The notes under the pieces are model-generated. The model saw only the letters and a list, made by a program, of their open reading frames with translations. It was not told where the DNA came from and did not search any database. Made by a program: the position numbers and the translations under genes. Shown here in pieces: positions 34,040 to 43,031 of a DNA stretch of 64,000 bases. Numbering within the stretch: the stretch's first letter is position 1; every line of letters begins with the position of its first letter. The stretch is from Firm-08 sp045546995. GTDB taxonomy: Bacteria; Bacillota; Clostridia; Oscillospirales; QAKW01. The stretch is from positions 1 to 64,000 of the forward strand of contig JAZQDW010000008.1 in the NCBI GenBank assembly GCA_045546995.1, written 5' to 3'.

Positions 34040-34068
34040 ATTATAGAGAATTTTTCCTTTAATTGCAA
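34040..34068 (-). promoter_or_regulatory. Sigma-A promoter of the ribulokinase-like operon
   Basis: Minus strand: TTGCAA (34068-34063), 17-base spacer, TATAAT (34045-34040). Confidence 0.82.
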
Positions 34069-34105
34069 TCATATATTTTATCAAAACCGAAAAGGAGAGG
34101 ATAAA

Positions 34106-35380
34106 ATGTTGATTTATACGGTCAAAGCGGGGGATACGCTCGAAGAGATCTGTCAGCGTTTTGAGGTGGCGGCGGCGCAGGTCATCGCCATCAACGATCT
34201 GTCGCGGCCGGAGGTGCTGGCGGTGGGACAGAGCCTTATTTTGCCCACGGCCACCCATCCCTATACCGTCAAGACGGGGGAAACGCTGGGGCAGATCGCC
34301 AATCGGCTGGGACAATCGTTGCAACTGTTGTATGCGGACAATCCGGCGTTGCGTACTCGTCCTCTATTGGCGGACGAGACTATTTTTGTCCGACAGCCCC
34401 CCGCCAAACGGGGCACGCTGGAGGTCAACGGCTATGCTTATCCGCAGATCGAGGCGGGTCTGTTGGAACGGACGTTGCCGTATTTGACCTATCTGACGAT
34501 TTTCAGCTACGGCGCCCGCGCCGACGGCGGGCTGGTATCGGTAGAGGATAGGGCGTTGATCACGGCGGCGCGGGCGGCCGGGGTAGCGCCGGTGATGCTG
34601 TTGTCCACCATCGGAGAGGACGGCACCTTCAATTCCGAGGTGGCGCGATCGGTGTTGACCGATGCGACGCTGCAGCAAAAACTCATCGAAAACGTGGCCG
34701 CCACCCTGCGGCAAAAGCAGTATGCGGCGGTGGACGTGGACTTTGAGTTTATTCCGGTCGAATTGGGGCGGGAATACGCCGCATTTATTGAAAATCTGAC
34801 GAGAGCCGTGGCGCCGGCCAAAGTGCTGGTGGCCTTGGCGCCCAAGACCTCCGCCCAACAAAAGGGTCTGCTGTACGAGGCCCACGATTACGCCCTGCTG
34901 GGGGCGGCGGCGCAACGGGCGCTGTTGATGACCTACGAATGGGGCTACACCTACGGCCCGCCCATGGCAGTGGCGCCGCTGGACGGGGTGCGGTCGGTGT
35001 TGGAATATGCAGTCAGCGCCATTCCGCCGGAAAAACTGTTGATGGGGATCCCCAACTATGCTTACGATTGGCCCTTGCCCTTCGTTCGTGGGAAAAGCGC
35101 CGCCCGCAGTCTGGGCAACGGGCAGGCGGCGCTGTTGGCCGGGGAGATGGGGGCGGAGATCTTTTTTGATCGGAAGGCTGCCTCCCCCACCTTTACCTAT
35201 TATGCCGACGGCGCGGCGCATGAGGTGTGGTTTGAGGATGCCCGCAGTGTGCAGGCCAAGCTGGGGCTGGTGGAGGAATTTAAATTGCAGGGGGTGGGCG
35301 TTTGGAATATGATGCGCCCCTTCGGAGCGATGTGGTATTTGCTGGATTACTACTATAAAATCGCAAAGCTGCCGTTGTAA
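34106..35380 (+). CDS. LysM-GH18 glycosidase, SleL/YaaH-like spore cortex-lytic enzyme
   Basis: A 424-residue protein with two N-terminal LysM peptidoglycan-binding domains (2-47 and 50-98: YTVKAGDTLEEI, YTVKTGETLGQI) and a GH18 barrel (~105-424). The catalytic DxDxE is in VDVDFEF, with the acid E214. There is no signal peptide, as in Bacillus SleL/YaaH, which are packed in the spore and cleave cortex muramic-lactam glycan. It suggests that the organism forms spores. AAAGGAGAGG precedes the ATG. Confidence 0.88.
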   Translation: MLIYTVKAGDTLEEICQRFEVAAAQVIAINDLSRPEVLAVGQSLILPTATHPYTVKTGETLGQIANRLGQSLQLLYADNPALRTRPLLADETIFVRQPPAKRGTLEVNGYAYPQIEAGLLERTLPYLTYLTIFSYGARADGGLVSVEDRALITAARAAGVAPVMLLSTIGEDGTFNSEVARSVLTDATLQQKLIENVAATLRQKQYAAVDVDFEFIPVELGREYAAFIENLTRAVAPAKVLVALAPKTSAQQKGLLYEAHDYALLGAAAQRALLMTYEWGYTYGPPMAVAPLDGVRSVLEYAVSAIPPEKLLMGIPNYAYDWPLPFVRGKSAARSLGNGQAALLAGEMGAEIFFDRKAASPTFTYYADGAAHEVWFEDARSVQAKLGLVEEFKLQGVGVWNMMRPFGAMWYLLDYYYKIAKLPL

Positions 35381-35384
35381 ATAC

Positions 35385-35413
35385 TTGCTTTTACGCTGAC
35401 GACGGAGTATAAT
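35385..35413 (+). promoter_or_regulatory. Sigma-A promoter of walJ-rlmH
   Basis: TTGCTT, 17-base spacer, TATAAT, directly after the GH18 gene. Confidence 0.75.
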
Positions 35414-35446
35414 GGCAGAGAAGAAAAGAAAAGCGAGGAAATACGA

Positions 35447-36211
35447 TTGGCAACCTTTATTTCACTATATTCGGGCAGTAAGGGCAACGCCGGCGTGGTC
35501 CTGTCCGACAGCGGCACGGCGTTGCTGTTGGATTGCGGCGTCAGCCTGCGCCGATTGACCGGCGCGCTGGCGGCGGTGGGGCTCAGCCCCGAGAAGCTGG
35601 CCGGCGTGCTGTTGACCCACGAGCACAGCGATCATATCAGCGGATTGAGCGTGCTGTTACGGCATTACGATCTGCCCGTGTACTGTAACCGTCGCACGGC
35701 ATTGGCCATTCCGTTTATCAGCGAGCAAGCGGTGGTGGCCGAAAACGTCACCTTTACTGTGGGGGATATTCAGGTCACCCGGTTTTCCACCTATCACGAT
35801 GCCGCCGGCCCTTGCGGCTACAGCTTTGTGACGGATGGGGTCAAGCTGGCGGCGCTGACCGATTGCGGCTGTGTGGACAGTGTGATCCTGTCCCATATTC
35901 AGGGCTGTGAGATGCTGTATATCGAATCCAATTACGATGAAACCATGCTGCAAAACGGCCCTTATCCTCCGGTGTTGCAACGGCGGATCCGTTCCTCCCG
36001 GGGGCATTTGTCCAATTGCGATTGCGCCGACACGGTGCTCAAGCTGTCTATGTTGGGGCTGAAAAAGGTAATGCTGGGACACGTCAGCGAGAATAACAAC
36101 ACCTATATGCTGGCCGGCGCCACTACCATGGATCCCTTGCGGCGCTTCGGTTTGCCGGTGGAAGTGGCCGTGGCGGACGAGAGCGATACGCCGACGGTAA
36201 TGGAGGTATAA
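35447..36211 (+). CDS. walJ: MBL-fold metallohydrolase WalJ/YycJ-like
   Basis: A 254-residue metallo-beta-lactamase-fold enzyme with the zinc motif THEHSDHISGL and later metal ligands (ISTYHDA region, SNCDC, GHVSENNN). It matches YycJ/WalJ of low-GC Gram-positives, linked to cell-wall/DNA replication coordination. The start codon is TTG. It is followed one base later by rlmH, a pairing known in Firmicutes, where both lie near walRK. Confidence 0.88.
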   Translation: MATFISLYSGSKGNAGVVLSDSGTALLLDCGVSLRRLTGALAAVGLSPEKLAGVLLTHEHSDHISGLSVLLRHYDLPVYCNRRTALAIPFISEQAVVAENVTFTVGDIQVTRFSTYHDAAGPCGYSFVTDGVKLAALTDCGCVDSVILSHIQGCEMLYIESNYDETMLQNGPYPPVLQRRIRSSRGHLSNCDCADTVLKLSMLGLKKVMLGHVSENNNTYMLAGATTMDPLRRFGLPVEVAVADESDTPTVMEV

Positions 36212-36212
36212 A

Positions 36213-36689
36213 ATGGTACGGATCAACGTGATCACCGTGGGGACCTTGAAGGAAAAATATCTCACCCAGGCGGTGGCGGAATATGCCAAACGGCTGGGGC
36301 GGTTTGCCAAAATACAGGTCTGGGAGCTGAGTGAGGCGTATCTGCCCCCCTCGCCTTCTGAAGCAGACGTGCAAAAGGCGCTGGAGCGGGAGGCGGACGC
36401 CATTTTGAAAAAGCTCTCCCCGGAGGGCACCCATATTGCCCTGTGCGTGGAGGGTAAAATGAAAAGCAGTGAGGAATTTGCCGCAATGATCGATACGGCG
36501 GCCTCCCGGGGCGCCATCGATCTGGTCATCGGCTCCTCCCACGGGCTGAGCGAACGGGTCAAGCAGGCCTGCGCGATCCGCCTGTCCTTTTCTCCCATGA
36601 CCTTTCCCCATCAATTGATGCGGGTGATGCTGTTTGAACAGCTTTATCGCGCTTTCAAGATCCTGCGCGGCGAAAATTATCATAAATAA
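36213..36689 (+). CDS. rlmH: 23S rRNA (pseudouridine-1915-N3)-methyltransferase RlmH
   Basis: A 158-residue SPOUT methyltransferase, the normal length for RlmH. It starts VRINVITVGTLKEKYLTQAV. The conserved LCVEGKMKSSEEFA, VIGSSHGLSERVK and the C-terminal knot MTFPHQLMRVMLFEQLYRAFKI (SAM and rRNA binding) are all present. It methylates a base in the ribosomal decoding-centre neighbourhood. Confidence 0.96.
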   Translation: MVRINVITVGTLKEKYLTQAVAEYAKRLGRFAKIQVWELSEAYLPPSPSEADVQKALEREADAILKKLSPEGTHIALCVEGKMKSSEEFAAMIDTAASRGAIDLVIGSSHGLSERVKQACAIRLSFSPMTFPHQLMRVMLFEQLYRAFKILRGENYHK

Positions 36690-36690
36690 A

Positions 36691-36722
36691 AAAGAGTGGA
36701 CGGCTGTACCGTCCACTCTTTT
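36691..36722 (+). terminator. Rho-independent terminator of walJ-rlmH
   Basis: Stem AAAGAGTGGACGG / CCGTCCACTCTTT directly after the stop codon. An interspersed repeat starts immediately behind it, as at 24992. Confidence 0.92.
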
Positions 36723-36723
36723 G

Positions 36724-37066
36724 TTGTAACCGAAAACCACGCGATCGTCGCGTGGCCCGATAGAGCTTTAGCGATGAGCAGGAAAAAGAACGGTCTAAAG
36801 AAGGAGCGGAGGGCAACTTGTGCCTCGCCTCCCTCTGACGAGGGAGGTGGATTTTTGCGTAGCAAAAAGACGGAGGGAGAGAGGATAGGGGCAGAATGGG
36901 AAGTTTCGTTATCTCTCCCTCAGTCCTCGCTGACGCTCGGACAGCTCCCTCGTCAGAGGGAGCCAAGGCAGGCTGTGCAGCCCATTTATGAGCAGCTAGT
37001 AATCAATGCACGGCTGGCAGGCCAATAAAAAGCACACCCCGGTGCTGCCAGTAGTATTAGGGCAAT
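36724..37066 (+). repeat. Interspersed palindromic repeat, copy 3
   Basis: A full copy of the element at 24992, about 340 bases to TAGTATTAGGGC. The left end is the TTGTAACCGAAAACC sequence right after the rlmH terminator. It holds the same CCACGCGA hairpin and CTCCCTC inverted repeats. The right end extends further than in copy 2 and matches copy 1. The rest of the 36690-37168 gap contains a C9/G6 hairpin (37080-37098) and the promoter of the GH32 gene. Confidence 0.9.
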
Positions 37067-37111
37067 GCCCGAAAATGAACCCCCCCCCGCTATGGGGGGA
37101 TATTTATTGCT

Positions 37112-37140
37112 CTTGTAAACGGGCGCAACTTGTGATAAGA
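37112..37140 (+). promoter_or_regulatory. Probable promoter of the GH32-MFS-GH2 operon
   Basis: TTGTAA, 17-base spacer, TAAGAT, 29 bases before the ATG at 37169. Confidence 0.6.
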
Positions 37141-37168
37141 TAAAACAAACACAGTGGGAGGGATTTAC

Positions 37169-38272
37169 ATGGATTATCTGCAAAAGCTTACGCACCATTA
37201 TACCACCGAAAAGGGATGGGTCAACGATCCCAACGGGCTGGTATATTTTGAGGGATATTATCACGTGTTTTATCAGCACGCGCCCCATCACGAGATTCCG
37301 TGGAAAGAGCCGATGCACTGGGGCCACGCCCGCACCAAGGACTTTATCAACTGGGAGGAACTGCCTGTGGCGCTGTTTCCCGATGCGGACTATGATCGGG
37401 ACGGATGTTGGTCGGGCACGGCCATCGTAAAGGACGGTCTGCTGTACCTCTTTTACGCCTCCGTCAAAAAAGTGCCGGGGGAAGAAAAATCCCGCCAGAC
37501 AGTCAGCATCGCCACCTCTGCCGACGGCATTCATTTTAAAAAATACGAAAAAAATCCCGTCATCGATCATTTCCCCGCCGACGGCGGCCCGGATTTCCGT
37601 GATCCGGCGGTATGTGAGATCGACGGCGTATATTACTGCGTTATGGCCTCGGGCAATCCCGCAAAACAGACGGGCAATCTGTTACTGTATCGGAGTGAAG
37701 ATCTGCTGAACTGGGAATATCGGGGCGTTATGTGCGAATGGGAGGGCTGTCGGTATTGCGAATGTCCCTCCTTTATGCAAGCGGGAGACAAATACCTGCT
37801 GACCGCCTCGGTCTGTCCGTTGGATCATACCCACTATTTTTCCGTAATGTACGGCAGCTTTGCAAACGAAAAGTTCACCCCGGAGGTAACAAGCGAGGTG
37901 GACAAAGGCCCCGATCAATACGCCGGTCAGGCCTTTACCGATCCGCAGGGGCGCAATATTCTGATCGCCTGGGCGCCCGGCTGGAAATACAAGGGCTACG
38001 CCGCTCGTGACGTAGGCTGTATGTCCCTGCCAAGAGAGCTGAAACTGCAAAACGGCCGCATTACCGGATACCCCATCGAAGAGGTGGCGCATCTGCTGAC
38101 CGACAGCGATCCGGCGCTGGAGCGTACCGCCGACGGTTTTATTATCCGCCGCACGGGGCGGGAGCCGGTGGTGTACACGGGGGAGATCCGTGAGCTGAAG
38201 CTGCTACGGGACGAATATATTTTAGAAGTCTTTATCAACGGCGGTGAAGAGGTGTTCACCGTTTTGCTGTGA
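37169..38272 (+). CDS. GH32 glycosidase (sucrose/fructan hydrolase), short form
   Basis: A 367-residue cytoplasmic GH32 enzyme. The catalytic triad is visible: nucleophile D20 in WVNDPNG, transition-state stabiliser D145 in FRDP and acid/base E198 in CECP. The five-blade propeller is complete, but the C-terminal beta-sandwich is shortened to ~60 residues (usual total ~480). It acts on beta-fructosides such as sucrose or short fructans. The start at 37169 has GGGAGGG upstream; the GTG/ATG at 37154 does not. The next gene is an MFS transporter. Confidence 0.9.
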   Translation: MDYLQKLTHHYTTEKGWVNDPNGLVYFEGYYHVFYQHAPHHEIPWKEPMHWGHARTKDFINWEELPVALFPDADYDRDGCWSGTAIVKDGLLYLFYASVKKVPGEEKSRQTVSIATSADGIHFKKYEKNPVIDHFPADGGPDFRDPAVCEIDGVYYCVMASGNPAKQTGNLLLYRSEDLLNWEYRGVMCEWEGCRYCECPSFMQAGDKYLLTASVCPLDHTHYFSVMYGSFANEKFTPEVTSEVDKGPDQYAGQAFTDPQGRNILIAWAPGWKYKGYAARDVGCMSLPRELKLQNGRITGYPIEEVAHLLTDSDPALERTADGFIIRRTGREPVVYTGEIRELKLLRDEYILEVFINGGEEVFTVLL

Positions 38273-38280
38273 GGTATACT

Positions 38281-39567
38281 ATGAGTAAAAAATTTACCGG
38301 CCGCTTTTGGGCGGCGCTGATCATCTTTTCCCTGGTGGGACAGGTGGCATGGGTGGTGGAGAATATGTATTTCAACGTCTTTATCTACAAGATGTTTTCC
38401 GCCTCTCCTGCCGCCATCTCCGCTATGGTGGCCGCCTCTGCCGTGGCCGCCACGCTGACCACCTTATTGATGGGCGCCCTGAGTGATAAACTCGGCAAGC
38501 GCAAGCTGTTTATCTGCGGCGGCTATATCGCCTGGGGTATTTCCATCGCCGCCTTTGCCCTGATCCGTATGGATATTTTAAGCGCCTTCTGGCAGGGCGC
38601 CGCCGCGGCCAGCGTCGGCGTTTCGCTGGTGATCATTTTGGACTGTGTGATGACCTTTTTCGGTTCCACCGCCAACGACGCCGCCTTCAACGCCTGGCTG
38701 ACCGACGCTACCGCCCGGGGCGGTCGGGGCAAGGCCGAAGGCATTAACGCCATGATGCCGCTGATGGCCATTTTGGTAGTGTTCGGCGGATTTATGGGTT
38801 TTGATCTGTCCACCGCCGACGCCTGGAGCGCCATTTTTCTCATCATCGGCGGCGTAGTACTGCTGATCGGCATTCTGGGGCTGTTTTTATTGGAGGAAAC
38901 CGCCGCCAGACAGGAGGAAAACGAGCATTATTTTCAAAATATTTTTTACGGTTTCCGTCCCCGGATCATTCGGGACAACAAGGAGCTGTATTTCACCCTC
39001 CTTGCCTTTGCCGTGTTTGGCATTTCCATCCAGATCTTTATGCCCTATCTCATCCTTTATTATACCGAGGCGCTGGGAATGGACAATTACGTTTTCGTGA
39101 TGGCGCCTGCCATATTGCTGGCCGGCGGTATGACCGCCCTGTACGGCAGGGTGTACGACCGGCACGGCTTTGTCCCCTCCTTGTTGCCTTCGCTGGCATT
39201 ACTGGGCGGCGGTTATCTCCTGCTGTATTTTTGCCGCGGCACCGCAACGGTTTTTGCAGGCAGTTTGCTGATGATGTGCGGCTATCTTTCGGGCAGCGCC
39301 GTATTCGGCGCCCACATCCGTACCTGCACCCCTGCCGGTAAGGCCGGTATGTTTCAGGGCCTGCGCATCGTGGGACAGGTGCTCATTCCCGGTATCATCG
39401 GCCCTGCCGTCGGCGCCGCCATCCTGCAAAACGCCGCCACGGTGGTGGGGGATGACGGTACCACCGCCTTTATTCCCAATCAAAACATCTTTTTAGGAGC
39501 GCTGGTAGCCGCGCTTGTCGTACTGCCGCTGCTGCTTTTATTCAGAAAGGACAAACGCCATGCGTGA
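38281..39567 (+). CDS. MFS transporter, probable sugar uptake
   Basis: A 428-residue membrane protein with about 12 membrane segments. The loop motif DKLGKRKLF between TM2 and TM3 is the MFS signature. The ATG at 38281 has GAGG eight bases upstream; a GTG at 38269 overlaps the GH32 stop and is less likely. Placed between GH32 and GH2 genes and overlapping the latter by eight bases, it most likely imports the oligosaccharide that these enzymes split. Confidence 0.88.
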   Translation: MSKKFTGRFWAALIIFSLVGQVAWVVENMYFNVFIYKMFSASPAAISAMVAASAVAATLTTLLMGALSDKLGKRKLFICGGYIAWGISIAAFALIRMDILSAFWQGAAAASVGVSLVIILDCVMTFFGSTANDAAFNAWLTDATARGGRGKAEGINAMMPLMAILVVFGGFMGFDLSTADAWSAIFLIIGGVVLLIGILGLFLLEETAARQEENEHYFQNIFYGFRPRIIRDNKELYFTLLAFAVFGISIQIFMPYLILYYTEALGMDNYVFVMAPAILLAGGMTALYGRVYDRHGFVPSLLPSLALLGGGYLLLYFCRGTATVFAGSLLMMCGYLSGSAVFGAHIRTCTPAGKAGMFQGLRIVGQVLIPGIIGPAVGAAILQNAATVVGDDGTTAFIPNQNIFLGALVAALVVLPLLLLFRKDKRHA

Positions 39568-41266
39568 TCTGTATACCCGACAGGGAGAGAATCTGCCTGC
39601 CGTCCCCCACAACGTTTATCCCCGTCCCATGCTGCGCCGCGACAGCTTTTTCTGTCTGAACGGCCGTTGGGATTTTGCCGTCACGCAGGCCGCAAAGGCG
39701 CCCGTCTTTGACCGACAGATCGTCGTGCCCTTTGCCCCCGAGACCTTGTTGTCAGGCATTCACGAAACCTACAACGACAAGGCGGTGCTGTGGTATCGCC
39801 GCACCTTTTCCCTGCCCGAGGACTTTCACAAGGGGCGGGTGCTGTTGCATTTCGGCGCGGTGGATCAATGCTGTGACGTGATGCTGGGTGGGGTGCTGAT
39901 CGGCTCCCACGAGGGCGGATACACCCCCTTCACCATTGATATCACCGAGCATTTACAGCCGGAAAACGAGCTGACGGTACGGGTCACCGACCGATTGGAC
40001 AGCCACGTGTTGCCCTACGGCAAGCAAAAACGCAAGCGGGGCGGTATGTGGTACACCCCCACCACCGGCATCTGGCAGACGGTCTGGCTGGAGAGCGTGC
40101 CCGAGCAATATATCACCGCCCTTCATTTTACCGTAAACGCAGACACGGCCGATCTGGAGGTGGAGGGCGTGACGGAGGGCACGGTCACCGTGACCACCCC
40201 CTTCGGCCCGTTACAGCTGCCGCTGACCGACGGCAAGGCGCACATTGCGCCGCCCTTTCCCCAACCCTGGACACCGGAGGACCCCTATCTCTACGAGGTG
40301 ACCGTCCGCACGGCAACGGACTGCGTTTGCTCCTACTTTGCTCTGCGGGAGATCTCCACCCGCTTTTATGACGGGATCAACCGCATCTGCCTTAACAAAG
40401 AGCCTTATTTTCTCCACGGACTGCTGGATCAGGGCTATTGGTCGGACGGCGGTATGACTCCCGCCGATCCTGCCTGCTTTGAGGAGGACATCCTGCGGAT
40501 GAAATCCCTGGGCTTTAACACCCTGCGCAAGCACATCAAGATCGAACCGCAGCTGTTTTATTATTATTGCGACAAGCTGGGGATGCTGGTGATGCAGGAT
40601 ATGGTCAACAATGCCCATTATTCCTTCCTGCGGGACACCGCCCTGCCCACCCTGGGACGGTTACGGAAAAAGGATGACAAGCTCCACAGAGACAGCCGCA
40701 CCCGCGCCGCATTTCTTACGGGTATGGACGAAACGGTGGCGTTACTGAAAAATCATCCCTGTATCTGCCTGTGGACCATTTTTAACGAAGGCTGGGGGCA
40801 GTTTTGTTCCACCGACGCCTATTATCGGCTGCGCAAGGCCGACCCTACCCGGCTGATCGACACAGCATCGGGTTGGTTTATTCCCGAAGTCAGCGACGTA
40901 TGTAGCCGCCACATCTATTTCAAATCTCTGCAGTTGGAGCGCAGTCGCAAGCCCTACTCCCTATCCGAATTCGGCGGCTTTGTCTACAAGGACAAGGAGC
41001 ATTCCTTCCATCCCCGTCACACCTACGGCTACGGCAGTTGCAAAACCAGAGAAGAATTTGTCAGCCGTCTGCAGGCATTGTATCGCGACGAGGTACTGCC
41101 GCTGATCCCCCGGGGGCTGTGCGCCGCCGTATATACACAAGTCAGCGACGTGGAGGACGAATGCAACGGCCTGCTGACCTATGACCGCAAGGTGATGAAG
41201 GTCACGCCGGAGGAATTGAGATCCCTGTCCGAGCAATTGTGCAACGCCGTTACCCCCGAGGTATGA
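39560..41266 (+). CDS. GH2 family glycosidase (beta-galactosidase/glucuronidase-like)
   Basis: A 568-residue cytoplasmic enzyme with the sugar-binding jelly roll (~30-170), Ig-like middle domain and TIM barrel of GH2. The acid/base is E410 in IFNEGWGQ and the nucleophile E470 in LSEFGGF. It is shorter than LacZ and resembles small GH2 enzymes of varied specificity (beta-galactosidase, mannosidase, glucuronidase). GAAAGG precedes the ATG, which lies within the end of the transporter gene, implying translational coupling. Confidence 0.9.
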   Translation: MRDLYTRQGENLPAVPHNVYPRPMLRRDSFFCLNGRWDFAVTQAAKAPVFDRQIVVPFAPETLLSGIHETYNDKAVLWYRRTFSLPEDFHKGRVLLHFGAVDQCCDVMLGGVLIGSHEGGYTPFTIDITEHLQPENELTVRVTDRLDSHVLPYGKQKRKRGGMWYTPTTGIWQTVWLESVPEQYITALHFTVNADTADLEVEGVTEGTVTVTTPFGPLQLPLTDGKAHIAPPFPQPWTPEDPYLYEVTVRTATDCVCSYFALREISTRFYDGINRICLNKEPYFLHGLLDQGYWSDGGMTPADPACFEEDILRMKSLGFNTLRKHIKIEPQLFYYYCDKLGMLVMQDMVNNAHYSFLRDTALPTLGRLRKKDDKLHRDSRTRAAFLTGMDETVALLKNHPCICLWTIFNEGWGQFCSTDAYYRLRKADPTRLIDTASGWFIPEVSDVCSRHIYFKSLQLERSRKPYSLSEFGGFVYKDKEHSFHPRHTYGYGSCKTREEFVSRLQALYRDEVLPLIPRGLCAAVYTQVSDVEDECNGLLTYDRKVMKVTPEELRSLSEQLCNAVTPEV

Positions 41267-41270
41267 TCTA

Positions 41271-41299
41271 TTGACTTCCCGTCCCATCGATGATATAAT
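41271..41299 (+). promoter_or_regulatory. Sigma-A promoter of the LTA-synthase-like gene
   Basis: TTGACT, 17-base spacer, TATAAT, near consensus, right after the GH2 stop codon. Confidence 0.88.
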
Positions 41300-41325
41300 C
41301 CAAAACAGAAAAACGAGGTGATCGG

Positions 41326-42990
41326 ATGAACTTCAAGAAAATCAAAAAACGCTTTTCCGGGCTTGGCGGCGCACTGACGCTGTCGGTGGCGCTGGCCTTT
41401 CTGGCGACCGTCTTTGCGCCCCTTGAATTATTTGTGGGCAGTCAAGCCGATTTCTGGTTTGATCACAAGCAATTGCTCATCAGCGGCGCGTTGCTGTTTT
41501 TACTGGTAGCGGCCGGGCTGTGCCTGCTGTTTTTTTTACTGCGACTGTGCGGAAAATGGCCCCTTGCCATCGGCACCGCCGTGGGCTTTGGCCTGTTGCT
41601 GGCCATGTACGCGCACGGTAATTTCCTTTCCGGCAATCTGCCGCCCATGGACGGCACCGAGGTGGACTGGGGTGCCGACCCAACGCAAAGAATCATCAGT
41701 CTGGCGGTCTTTATTCTGTTGCCCGTGGCGGGCATCGTGGCGGCCGTCTTTCTGCGCAAGCTGTTTCCCAAGATCGTTTTGTGGGGCAGCGCGGCGTTGA
41801 GCGCCGTATTGTTGTTGACCGCCGGCACCCTGCTGATGACCACCGATTTTGCCCAAAAAGAGGGCTATCTGGGCCCCACCGCCCTGGGCGATATGACCTA
41901 CTCCACCGACCAAAACCTCATCGTACTGGTCATTGATGCGGTGGATGCTGGCGCCCTGCAGCAAGTGATGGAGGCAGATGATGATTTTGCCGACACCTTT
42001 GACGACTTTACCTGCTTTACCGATGCGCTGGCCGGCTATCCCTTTACCCGCAATTCCCTGCCGTTGATCCTGACCGGACAATGGTTTGAAAACGAGACCG
42101 ACTTTGACAGCTACGTTGACCAGGCCTTCCGGGCCTCCCCGCTGATGCATAAGCTGACACAGGACAACTATCGCATCGGTCTGTACAATGACGGCGAGCT
42201 GCATTTTGCCGCCCAAAACTTTGAAAACGTATTTGAAAACCAGATCTATTTGCGTCCCTTCTTCTCCTCCCGCTGGGCCTCCTTTAAGGTACTGCTGAAG
42301 ATGAGCGCCATCCGCTATGCTCCCTGGGATCTGAAATATTTCGGCTATAACGTGGCGGATTATGCAAATTCCATCCGCCGTCTGCCCACCAACGATTACG
42401 GCACGGTGAAGAAAAAGAATACCGAATTTTACAATGCGCTGTGCAAGGAGGATGCCCTGACCCTGGTGGAGGACAAATGCGCCCGCATCCTGCATATCGA
42501 GGGCGGTCACGTGCCCTTCCGCTATAACAAAAATATGGAGGTCATCGAAAACGGCACCTATCAGGACAATCTGGCCGCCACGCTGACCATCTGCAAGACC
42601 TTCCTCCAACGGCTCAAGGACAGCGGCGTATACGACAATTCCGCCATCGTCATTATGGCCGACCACGGCTTTAACCCCCAAAAGGGCAGCGGTCTGACCG
42701 GCCGCACCCATCCGGCACTGCTGATCAAGGGTGTAAAGGAGACGGGGGAGCAAATGGTCAAAAACGACACGCCCATCTCCTACGAGCAAATGGCGCAAGC
42801 GCTGACCAAGCTGACTGACAAGGCCCCCGCCGCAGAGCTGTTTCCGAAGGATGCCTATCCCGACGGGCGCCGCTATATCGGCTATTGGTATCTGTCCGAG
42901 CACGCCATGGAAGAATACCGTGTCAGCGGCCGCGCCGACGAGATCGACAAGATCAAAACCACGGGTACAAAATACCTGACCGAAAAATAA
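41326..42990 (+). CDS. Membrane sulfatase-fold protein, LTA-synthase-like
   Basis: A 554-residue protein with five membrane segments in the first ~170 residues followed by an extracellular alkaline-phosphatase/sulfatase-fold domain (~195-520). Metal-binding candidates are VIDAVDAG, IEGGHVPF and IMADHGFNP; the nucleophile probably lies in the PFTRNSLPLILTG segment. The layout is that of lipoteichoic acid synthases and phosphoethanolamine transferases, which move phospho-alcohol groups at the outer membrane face. The sequence is divergent, so the exact substrate is unknown. Confidence 0.85.
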   Translation: MNFKKIKKRFSGLGGALTLSVALAFLATVFAPLELFVGSQADFWFDHKQLLISGALLFLLVAAGLCLLFFLLRLCGKWPLAIGTAVGFGLLLAMYAHGNFLSGNLPPMDGTEVDWGADPTQRIISLAVFILLPVAGIVAAVFLRKLFPKIVLWGSAALSAVLLLTAGTLLMTTDFAQKEGYLGPTALGDMTYSTDQNLIVLVIDAVDAGALQQVMEADDDFADTFDDFTCFTDALAGYPFTRNSLPLILTGQWFENETDFDSYVDQAFRASPLMHKLTQDNYRIGLYNDGELHFAAQNFENVFENQIYLRPFFSSRWASFKVLLKMSAIRYAPWDLKYFGYNVADYANSIRRLPTNDYGTVKKKNTEFYNALCKEDALTLVEDKCARILHIEGGHVPFRYNKNMEVIENGTYQDNLAATLTICKTFLQRLKDSGVYDNSAIVIMADHGFNPQKGSGLTGRTHPALLIKGVKETGEQMVKNDTPISYEQMAQALTKLTDKAPAAELFPKDAYPDGRRYIGYWYLSEHAMEEYRVSGRADEIDKIKTTGTKYLTEK

Positions 42991-42997
42991 AGCACAT

Positions 42998-43031
42998 AAA
43001 AAATCGCGAGAAAAATTTCTCGCGATTTTTT
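42998..43031. terminator. Bidirectional terminator
   Basis: Stem AAAAAATCGCGAGAAA / TTTCTCGCGATTTTTT between convergent genes; the right end touches the stop codon of the minus-strand gene. Confidence 0.92.

Noticed and set aside
34006..34324. 106-codon N-terminal extension of the ribulokinase-like gene
   Set aside because: The extension overlaps the promoter at 34040-34068 and the LysM gene; the FGGY fold begins at the ATG at 34006.
41536..42903. 455-codon minus-strand open frame over the LTA-synthase-like gene
   Set aside because: Antisense shadow; the plus frame has membrane segments, a promoter, a ribosome-binding site and a terminator.
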